This document shows positions 6,379 through 11,296 of a DNA stretch of 11,296 nucleotides, piece after piece (position 1 is the stretch's first letter; every line of letters begins with the position of its first letter). The DNA is taken from contig CANFGA010000052.1 in the NCBI GenBank assembly GCA_947446335.1, forward strand, positions 1 to 11,296, written 5' to 3'. The notes below the pieces were generated by a model, which was not told the DNA's origin, made no database searches, and saw only the letters and a program-made list of their open reading frames with translations. Source of the DNA: Oxalobacteraceae bacterium (GTDB lineage: Bacteria; Pseudomonadota; Gammaproteobacteria; Burkholderiales; Burkholderiaceae_D). The position numbers and the translations under genes are program-made.

Positions 6379-6795
6379 ATGGCACTCGGGATTTGTCTTG
6401 CAGCGGCGGCCGGTCTGGCGATCAGCCTGCCGCTGCAGAGCTTCACGCTGGCCTGGGACCATTCGATTGAAAAGATTCGGTGGGAAGAGGATTACACGCT
6501 TGTCGCAAGTGCCCAAGGTCCGCGCTTGCGGCTGACCGAGGCCCGCATCCGCGGCTCGGGAGCCGGGATGGAAATGCCAACGGATGCCGTGCTGCGCGGC
6601 GGCGTCTGGCATTACACGCCGCTGTTGGGGCCACTCGAGCAGCTCAATCTGGCGCGTTCGGGTCAGGTGGCTGACTACAGTGTTTGCTGGGCCGGGCGCT
6701 GCCATCGGATGGCCGATCTGGTCGGTACGTTCGCTGCCGCGCCGCTGGTGCGGGTGTTCGCTTGCCCTTATCCGCCATCGCCATCGCCAGAATGA
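6379..6795 (+). CDS. DUF1850 protein, TRAP-associated
   Basis: A 138-residue protein with the DUF1850 signature FTLAWDHSIEKIRWEEDY (22-39) and a GSGAGMEMP segment (59-67). DUF1850 genes are regularly found next to TAXI receptors and fused TRAP permeases, and this one lies 14 bases after the permease stop, so it is probably translated with it. Its biochemical role is unknown. Residues 4-20 are hydrophobic and could be a signal peptide or membrane anchor, which would put the rest in the periplasm; the pair Cys103 and Cys108 (CWAGRC) could then form a disulfide. ATG 6379 is the first possible start because a TAA precedes it in frame at 6376-6378; its ribosome site is weak. The C-terminus ends in a Pro/Ser tail. 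Confidence 0.85.
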   Translation: MALGICLAAAAGLAISLPLQSFTLAWDHSIEKIRWEEDYTLVASAQGPRLRLTEARIRGSGAGMEMPTDAVLRGGVWHYTPLLGPLEQLNLARSGQVADYSVCWAGRCHRMADLVGTFAAAPLVRVFACPYPPSPSPE

Positions 6796-6828
6796 ATCAG
6801 AACGCTTCAATCAACCAGGAATGACATC

Positions 6829-7614
6829 ATGGATCTTGGATTACAAGGAAAAACGGCACTCGTGTTTGGCGCTGCCGGCGGGCTCGGCGGGGCCATTGCG
6901 CGTGCGCTGGCGGCCGAGGGCGCCAATCTGGTGCTCGCTGACATCAACGACGCGGCCCTGGCTGCGACTGCGCAAGAAATGCAAGAGGGCGGCGCCACTT
7001 TGATGACGTTGACATGGGACCTGGCCGACTTGTCGCTCATCGAGCACCACATCGGCCAGATCGAGCACCGGTTTGGCCAAGTTGACATCCTGATCAACAA
7101 TACCGGCGGTCCGCCGCCGACACCGGTATCGGGCCAGACCCCGGCATTGTGGACCAGCAGTTTCCAGTCCATGGTATTGTCGGTGATCGCCATCACCGAC
7201 CGCGTGCTGCCTGGGATGAGAAAGAAAAAATGGGGCCGCATCATCACCAGCACGTCGTCGGGCGTGATCGCGCCGATTGCCAACCTGGGGCTGTCGAATG
7301 CACTGCGCATGTCGCTGGTCGGCTGGTCGAAGACTCTGGCGCGCGAGGTTGGCCGCGATGGCATCACCGCCAACATCGTCTTGCCTGGACGCATCTCGAC
7401 GCCCCGCATCGCCTTCCTCGATGAACAAAAGGCAAAGCGCGAAGGACTCGCTCTGGCCGAGATCCAGGCCGACAGTGCAGCGGCGATCGCGCTCGGGCGC
7501 TATGGACGTCCCGACGAGTACGGCGCTGTCGTCACTTTCCTGGCCAGCATCCAGGCCAGCTACGTGACCGGTTCGGTCGTCCGTGTCGACGGTGGCTTGA
7601 TTGCCAGCATTTGA
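6829..7614 (+). CDS. Atypical SDR-family protein lacking the YxxxK motif
   Basis: A 261-residue Rossmann protein resembling FabG-like 3-oxoacyl reductases, preceded by AGGAA nine bases before ATG 6829. The cofactor loop GAAGGLG (14-20) keeps the GxxxGxG spacing, LADIN (36-40) supplies an acidic residue typical of NAD preference, and NNTGGPPP (90-97) replaces the usual NNAG. Ser141-Ser144 covers the catalytic Ser position, and VRVDGG (251-256) is the normal C-terminal signature. At the active site, where YxxxK is expected, the protein reads SNALR (156-160), so Tyr is replaced by Ser and Lys by Arg. A known FabG-like subgroup deviates from the catalytic tetrad in this way, so it is not a sequencing error. 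It may be a dehydrogenase with altered chemistry, or a lyase or binding protein. Its place between transporter and FAH hydrolase suggests work on the imported acid. Confidence 0.87.
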   Translation: MDLGLQGKTALVFGAAGGLGGAIARALAAEGANLVLADINDAALAATAQEMQEGGATLMTLTWDLADLSLIEHHIGQIEHRFGQVDILINNTGGPPPTPVSGQTPALWTSSFQSMVLSVIAITDRVLPGMRKKKWGRIITSTSSGVIAPIANLGLSNALRMSLVGWSKTLAREVGRDGITANIVLPGRISTPRIAFLDEQKAKREGLALAEIQADSAAAIALGRYGRPDEYGAVVTFLASIQASYVTGSVVRVDGGLIASI

Positions 7615-7691
7615 CCGCGCTGCCCGTGTCAGGCTTTTTCGATACCACGACACCATATTGACGCCATTTAACTCGACAGGAGAAAATCAAC

Positions 7692-8132
7692 ATGAATGCC
7701 AACCTCAGCATGCAAGCCGGTGCCTTGTTCCACCTCGCTTTTCCAGTCAACGATATCGCGGCAACGCGCCGTTTTTACGGCGATCTGATCGGTTGCGCAG
7801 AAGGGCGCAGCGCACCCAACTGGGTTGATTTCGATTTCTATGGCCACCAACTGGTGGCCCACCTCGCCCCCGATGAATGCGGATGCAAGGCGACCAGTCT
7901 GGTCGACGGCCACGCGGTGCCGGCGCGCCATTTTGGCGCGATCATCGAGCGCGCGCAATGGGATGCGCTCGCGGCCAGGCTGCGTGAAGCAAAGGTCGAC
8001 TTCATCATCGAGCCCTATATCCGGTTCCAGGGCTTGCCGGGCGAGCAGGCGACGATGTTCTTCCTCGATCCATCGGGCAATGCGCTGGAATTCAAGTCAT
8101 TCGCCGATCTTGGCCAACTGTTTGTCAAATGA
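7692..8132 (+). CDS. VOC superfamily (glyoxalase/dioxygenase-like) protein
   Basis: A 146-residue single-domain vicinal oxygen chelate protein with an AGGAG site upstream of ATG 7692. It has the two beta-alpha-beta-beta-beta modules of the fold: LFHLAFPVNDIAATRRFYGD (12-31) opens the first and HFGAII (80-85) opens the second, with FFLDPSGNALEFKSF (123-137) at the end. His14, His80 and Glu133 occupy metal-ligand positions, so a divalent metal site is expected. It resembles the small predicted dioxygenase group related to extradiol dioxygenases (COG3565 type), whose reaction is not established. It could be an isomerase, lyase or dioxygenase. The stop TGA overlaps an ATG of the next frame, and the FAH gene begins 26 bases on, so the two are surely co-transcribed. 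Confidence 0.85.
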   Translation: MNANLSMQAGALFHLAFPVNDIAATRRFYGDLIGCAEGRSAPNWVDFDFYGHQLVAHLAPDECGCKATSLVDGHAVPARHFGAIIERAQWDALAARLREAKVDFIIEPYIRFQGLPGEQATMFFLDPSGNALEFKSFADLGQLFVK

Positions 8133-8149
8133 TACCATCCAACAATATC

Positions 8150-8154
8150 AGGAG
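8150..8154 (+). promoter_or_regulatory. Ribosome binding site fixing the FAH hydrolase start
   Basis: AGGAG lies four bases before ATG 8159. An in-frame ATG at 8129 overlaps the VOC stop but has no such site in front of it and would add ten unconserved-looking residues. Confidence 0.55.
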
Positions 8155-8158
8155 CATC

Positions 8159-8872
8159 ATGCTGGATTTCGTCATTCCCCCTCCAGTGACGCCATCGCTC
8201 GCCGTCGCCGGCAGCGCCGAGCATCTTCCCCCCGAACGCTTTCCGATCCGCCGCGTGTTTTGCGTGGGCCGCAACTATGCGGCGCATGCGCGTGAAATGG
8301 GCCAGGACCCGGACCGCGAGCCACCGTTTTTCTTCATGAAACCGGCCGATGCCGTTGTCCCCGCCGAAGGCATCATCGCGTACCCGCCGGCTACCCGCGA
8401 TTTGCAGCACGAAGTTGAAATGGTGGTTGCATTGAAAGCAGGGGGCAGCAACATCGCGCCCGAGCACGCATTGGCGCTGGTATGGGGCTATGGCGTGGGG
8501 CTGGACTTGACGCTGCGCGACTTGCAAGCGGTGGCCAAGGACATGCGCCGTCCGTGGGATCTGTCCAAGGGCTTCGATGCGTCGGCGCCGTGCAGCGCTC
8601 TGCATCCGGTGAGCGAAGTCGGTCATCCGACCGATGCGCAGATCTCCTTGACGATCAACGGCGTCGTCAAACAGAACGGCACACTGCAAGAGATGATCTG
8701 GCCGGTGGCCGATGTGATCAGCCATCTGTCGCGCTTTGTCGAGCTCGCTCCCGGCGACCTGATTTTCTCGGGCACACCGGCCGGGGTTGGAACCTTGCGA
8801 CCGGGGGACCGGGTGCATGGCAAGCTCGCCGGCGTGGCCGAGTTCGAGCTCGAGATCGGGCAAGCGCCTTAA
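8159..8872 (+). CDS. FAH-family hydrolase, fumarylpyruvate hydrolase-like
   Basis: A 237-residue enzyme of the fumarylacetoacetate hydrolase fold, closest in pattern to fumarylpyruvate hydrolase (NagK) of the gentisate pathway, which cleaves fumarylpyruvate to fumarate and pyruvate. Landmarks: FCVGRNYAAHAREMGQDPDR (34-53), PPFFFMKPADAVV (55-67), the metal ligands Glu85 and Glu87 in HEVEMVV, Asp116 in GVGLDLTLRDLQ, RPWDLSKGFD (131-140) and the C-terminal SGTPAGVG (204-211) with LRPGD. The family hydrolyses or decarboxylates 2,4-dioxo acids using Mg2+. No gentisate dioxygenase or maleylpyruvate isomerase accompanies it here, so its substrate is probably another acylpyruvate produced by the cluster, giving pyruvate and a carboxylate. 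It is the last gene of the block; its stop lies nine bases from the stop of the convergent pldA. Related FAH proteins include acylpyruvases and oxaloacetate decarboxylases, so the exact substrate is uncertain. Confidence 0.9.
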   Translation: MLDFVIPPPVTPSLAVAGSAEHLPPERFPIRRVFCVGRNYAAHAREMGQDPDREPPFFFMKPADAVVPAEGIIAYPPATRDLQHEVEMVVALKAGGSNIAPEHALALVWGYGVGLDLTLRDLQAVAKDMRRPWDLSKGFDASAPCSALHPVSEVGHPTDAQISLTINGVVKQNGTLQEMIWPVADVISHLSRFVELAPGDLIFSGTPAGVGTLRPGDRVHGKLAGVAEFELEIGQAP

Positions 8873-8881
8873 CTGTTCGCT

Positions 8882-9955
8882 TTAAAAATCGACCAGGAAA
8901 CCGGCGCCCAGCGATTTTTGTGAATAATTGTAATCGATCAAGCTCTGGCCGTAGCCGGAGAACGCTTGCAGATAGCCTTTCAGGTTTCTCGAGACCGGGA
9001 AGGCCCAGCCCGCTTGCAGCGAGCCGTATCCGGTGCGGAAATTGCGCCGCGCAGTCACCGAATATTCGTGACCATTTTCACGGAAGCTTGCCCGCACGTC
9101 GCCATTGCCCAGGTAGTCGGTGATGTCGGGATTGTCATTGTCCGATTTTGCGCTATCGAGCCGCTTCCATACCCGCGCCGCCAGCGAAAAATTGCCGCGG
9201 TCGACGCCGATTTCGGTGTAGATCCGGTTCCAGCTGCGCGAGAGGGTGCTGGTTTGTCCATTCGACTGATGCACCAGGCCGAAATTGATGTAACGGAAGT
9301 CGAGTCCGGCAAAATTGGCATGCAAGGGCAAGACCGCCATCAATTCAGGCTGGTAGTTGGTTTCCCGAAAAGGGCTCGATGCGGCGCGATTGTATGCCTG
9401 CCAGAAACTTTGCTGGGTATAGCCGAACCACAGGTCGACCGGGCTGCCGGCGATCTCTTCGGCAAACTTCATCTTGAAGCTCAACTGATAAGTCAGCTCC
9501 ACATGTTTGGATTCGATGCCCCCCGGCGTGAACGCGGCAAAGGGCTGATCGTTGGTCGCGGTGCTGTAATTGGCCAGCAACAGATAATTGTCGCGGTGCG
9601 AGCGGAAGGCGAATCGGCCGCGCTTGGCTGCGTCGTCGAGTTCCCAGCGCTGCACGGTGCGTGAAATGGCCGACTCAGGCGGCGCAGCCGGCGCCGGCGC
9701 AGCAGTGGCTGCAGCAGTGGTGCTGACGGCGGCGCTGGGCGTCGGTGCCGGTGGCATCTTGGCCAAGGCATCGAAGCAGCCCAGGCGTGCGCTGGCATCG
9801 CCGATCACCGAGCAGCGCGACAAATCCTGCCCCAGTTCCGTGGCTGCGGCCGATTCGGGCACGGCCGAGCCTTCCGATGCTTGTACCATGACTGGCAACA
9901 TGGCAGGCACCATGAAAAGCGACGCAACGACGAGGGTTCGAACATTCTGTTTCAT
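8882..9955 (-). CDS. pldA: Outer-membrane phospholipase A1
   Basis: A 357-residue OMPLA protein, starting at the ATG read from 9955 (MKQNVRTLVVASLFMVP), which gives a good signal peptide ending near VQASEG; an open frame continues upstream to 10321 but looks non-coding. The barrel domain spans about 100-357. The active-site region is clear: YTQQSFWQAYNRAASSPFRE (179-198), then HQSNG with His229 and Ser231, and SRSWNR with Asn243, matching the His-Ser-Asn triad of E. coli PldA. The C-terminal Phe is the usual outer-membrane signal. The enzyme hydrolyses acyl chains of phospholipids that reach the outer leaflet, using Ca2+ in a dimer. Between signal peptide and barrel there is an extra segment with a Cys48/Cys60 pair (CSVIGDASARLGC) and a low-complexity Ala/Pro/Thr linker (about 67-95). 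It is probably transcribed alone. Confidence 0.93.
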   Translation of the reverse strand: MKQNVRTLVVASLFMVPAMLPVMVQASEGSAVPESAAATELGQDLSRCSVIGDASARLGCFDALAKMPPAPTPSAAVSTTAAATAAPAPAAPPESAISRTVQRWELDDAAKRGRFAFRSHRDNYLLLANYSTATNDQPFAAFTPGGIESKHVELTYQLSFKMKFAEEIAGSPVDLWFGYTQQSFWQAYNRAASSPFRETNYQPELMAVLPLHANFAGLDFRYINFGLVHQSNGQTSTLSRSWNRIYTEIGVDRGNFSLAARVWKRLDSAKSDNDNPDITDYLGNGDVRASFRENGHEYSVTARRNFRTGYGSLQAGWAFPVSRNLKGYLQAFSGYGQSLIDYNYSQKSLGAGFLVDF

Positions 9956-9994
9956 AATTAATTCTGAATAAACATGCGGTGATGGTGAGCCGGC

Positions 9995-10006
9995 ACGCCA
10001 TGGCGT
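9995..10006. promoter_or_regulatory. 12-bp perfect palindrome upstream of pldA
   Basis: ACGCCATGGCGT at 9995-10006 is its own reverse complement. It lies 40 bases upstream of the pldA start codon in the divergent gap with the GAF gene, a position suited to a dimeric regulator. No regulator can be named from the sequence. Confidence 0.3.
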
Positions 10007-10029
10007 CGAAGGCGGTGGACCGGGCATCA

Positions 10030-10064
10030 TTTGAACGTTGCTGCGCCGGTGTGGCTGGTTCAAA
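10030..10064. promoter_or_regulatory. Spaced inverted repeat in the divergent gap
   Basis: TTTGAAC (10030-10036) and GTTCAAA (10058-10064) form a perfect 7-bp inverted repeat with a 21-base gap, so the arms are 28 bases apart centre to centre. The position between the divergent pldA and GAF genes fits a regulatory site, but 7-bp arms at this distance may also be chance. Confidence 0.25.
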
Positions 10065-10074
10065 GCCGGATCAA

Positions 10075-10080
10075 AGTATA
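10075..10080 (-). promoter_or_regulatory. Weak candidate -10 element for pldA
   Basis: Read on the - strand, 10080 to 10075 is TATACT, a good -10 match, about 120 bases upstream of the pldA start codon. The -35 position at a 17-base spacing reads TTCTGG, which is poor. Support is therefore limited. Confidence 0.22.
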
Positions 10081-10136
10081 GCCGAATCCATCGTTTACCA
10101 GAAGCAATCGGTGTGCGCAGGAAACAGCAGTGTGGC

Positions 10137-11177
10137 GTGCTATATTGGTTCACTGCCAATCTCCATGAAGACCGATTGCAAGCCAATAAAATAATCGCAT
10201 TGCTGGAAGCCGAGCATGGCGCGGTAGCCGCTCTGGTTGCCGGCGCCAGCCTCTCTTGTGCGCTTGAAAAAATCGTGCGCGAAGTCGAAATCCAATGGGG
10301 CGAGGGTGTCGCTGCGTGCATCCTGTTGCAAGACGATGCCGACCGCTTCGTGACGCTGATTGCGCCCCATTTCCCGCTCGCCTACCACCCTGTCTTGCTG
10401 GAATCGGACATCGGCCCGCGCGGCAGCGCGTTCGGCATCGCAGGATTCTCCGGCGCGCCTGTTTTTTCAGGTGATATCGCCCAGGATCAATCCTGGACCA
10501 ACGCGCGCGGTGCCGCGCTGTCGCACGGTTATCGCGCCTGCTGGGCCGCGCCCATTTTTTCCGCCCGAGGACTCATATTGGGTGTATTGGGAATCATGTT
10601 TTCATCATCGCGCCATCCGACCCAGGATGAGACCGTGCTATTGACCGTGGCCACGCGCGCCAGTGCCCATGTAATCGAGCAGCATCTCCATGCGAGCTTG
10701 CAGCATGCACATCTGGACATGCGGGGCGACTTGCTGGCATGCGCAGCCGAGTTGCACGCGCAGGCCAAGGCCCAGACAGAGTCTGCTGCAGCCAGGATGA
10801 TTCTGGTGGCGAGCGACGATGCTGCACTTCAAACGACGCTGCAGCACGCGCTGGGACGCCTCGGTTGCCGGGCTTTGCAAGCGTGCAACAGCGAATCGGC
10901 GATGCTCATCCTGGGCTGCGGCATCGGCCTCGACTTGTTGTTGATCCACGTGCTGGAGCGGGGCGAAGCGGACAGCCTGGAACTGGCGCGTCAAGCGAAG
11001 CGCCTGCTGCCAGGTTTGCAGATATTGTTCATGTCCAGCCGTCAAAGCGATGAACCAGTCGGTGCCGCCAACCTGGTTTTCGGGATCGATAGCTTGAATC
11101 AGTCCATTTGGGTCGATGCCTTGTCGCGCAACATCAGCGCTCTGCTGGCTGACCAGGCCATGAATGCGATTGTTTGA
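10137..11177 (+). CDS. GAF protein with a degenerate receiver domain
   Basis: A protein of about 346 residues if GTG 10137 is the start; TTG 10176 (333 residues) is about equally possible, and a TGCTATATT extended -10 at 10138-10146 would favour it. No ATG fits. Residues about 25-185 form a GAF domain of the kind found in oxygen, light or small-molecule-sensing kinases and cyclases (IVREVEIQWGEGVAACILLQ, IGPRGSAFG, HGYRACWAAPIFSARGLILG). A helical linker follows to about 219. Residues 220-337 resemble a response-regulator receiver: Asp227-Asp228 keep the acidic pair, but the phospho-acceptor Asp is replaced by His271 in LLLIHVLERG and the conserved Lys is absent. No histidine-kinase core or output domain lies between or after. 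It probably senses a ligand and acts through protein contacts. It is divergent from pldA, with a gap of about 180 bases. Confidence 0.75.
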   Translation: MLYWFTANLHEDRLQANKIIALLEAEHGAVAALVAGASLSCALEKIVREVEIQWGEGVAACILLQDDADRFVTLIAPHFPLAYHPVLLESDIGPRGSAFGIAGFSGAPVFSGDIAQDQSWTNARGAALSHGYRACWAAPIFSARGLILGVLGIMFSSSRHPTQDETVLLTVATRASAHVIEQHLHASLQHAHLDMRGDLLACAAELHAQAKAQTESAAARMILVASDDAALQTTLQHALGRLGCRALQACNSESAMLILGCGIGLDLLLIHVLERGEADSLELARQAKRLLPGLQILFMSSRQSDEPVGAANLVFGIDSLNQSIWVDALSRNISALLADQAMNAIV

Positions 11178-11188
11178 GCTTCATGCTT

Positions 11189-11211
11189 TGATCCGTGCCA
11201 GCCGCGGATCA
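11189..11211. terminator. Hairpin between convergent genes at the right edge
   Basis: TGATCCG (11189-11195) and CGGATCA (11205-11211) form a perfect 7-bp stem with a 9-base loop, 11 bases after the GAF gene stop and just beyond the stop of the putative - strand gene. The position suits a shared terminator, but neither strand has a T run next to it. Confidence 0.35.
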
Positions 11212-11213
11212 CA

Positions 11214-11296
11214 TCACGGTTCGAGCACATAATTGCCTGGTGCCGGGCCCAGCGGCGCATAACCCAATTCAGGAGTGCCCATCGACGGCGGCGGCA
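11214..11296 (-). CDS. Probable C-terminus of a - strand protein, cut by the edge
   Basis: On the - strand a frame open from the right edge ends in TGA at 11216-11214 and encodes a tail reading GTPELGYAPLGPAPGNYVLEP. Codon choice resembles the other genes and the following hairpin supports a gene end here. Only about 27 residues are visible, rich in Pro and Gly, so no family can be assigned. Confidence 0.35.
   Translation of the reverse strand, partial: PPPSMGTPELGYAPLGPAPGNYVLEP

Noticed and set aside
8159..8872. Assigning a gentisate pathway because of the NagK-like hydrolase
   Set aside because: No gentisate 1,2-dioxygenase, maleylpyruvate isomerase or salicylate/3-hydroxybenzoate oxygenase gene is in the window.
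10165..10194. Nine-codon leader-like peptide MKTDCKPIK overlapping the GAF gene start
   Set aside because: There is no ribosome site and no attenuator structure, and the length is easily due to chance.
9956..10321. Upstream extension of the pldA frame on the - strand to a Met at 10321
   Set aside because: The extension overlaps the divergent GAF gene, looks like random translation, and would bury the clear signal peptide MKQNVRTLVVASLFMVPAML.

Overview
The window looks like a chromosomal stretch from a betaproteobacterium, most likely Burkholderiales and possibly Oxalobacteraceae. That is inferred from moderately high GC, codon use, a TAXI-type TRAP transporter with a DUF1850 partner, a NagK-like fumarylpyruvate hydrolase and a PldA with an Ala/Pro-rich N-terminal extension. 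No rRNA, tRNA, insertion sequence, integrase or CRISPR array was seen. All main genes appear intact.

Layout. Positions 3-686 hold the 3' part of an ankyrin-repeat lipoprotein whose start lies upstream of the window, followed by a small Lys-rich protein of unknown function (742-1014). A candidate terminator and a promoter overlaid by two nested palindromes (1065-1096) precede a seven-gene set plus regulator, all on the + strand: GntR/FadR-type regulator (1126-1830), L-2-hydroxyglutarate oxidase-like flavoprotein (1911-3104), TAXI solute receptor (3253-4212), fused TRAP permease (4292-6364), DUF1850 protein (6379-6795), atypical SDR (6829-7614), VOC/glyoxalase-fold protein (7692-8132) and FAH-family acylpyruvate hydrolase (8159-8872). 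Convergent to it is pldA, outer-membrane phospholipase A (8882-9955, - strand). Divergent from pldA is a GAF protein with a degenerate receiver domain (about 10137-11177). The right edge probably carries the C-terminus of another - strand gene.

How the genes may work together. The central block reads as a regulated uptake-and-catabolism operon. A periplasmic TAXI receptor and TRAP permease would import an organic acid. An FAD enzyme of the LhgO family would oxidise a 2-hydroxy acid to a 2-oxo acid. The SDR and VOC proteins would process the intermediate, and the FAH hydrolase would cleave a 2,4-dioxo acid (acylpyruvate) to pyruvate plus a carboxylic acid. The family assignments are well supported. 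The substrate and order of steps are inference, and the combination does not match a complete pathway I recognise. The SDR lacks the Tyr and Lys of the classical YxxxK active site, so it may not be an ordinary dehydrogenase. The GntR protein is the natural candidate to bind the palindromes in front of its own gene.
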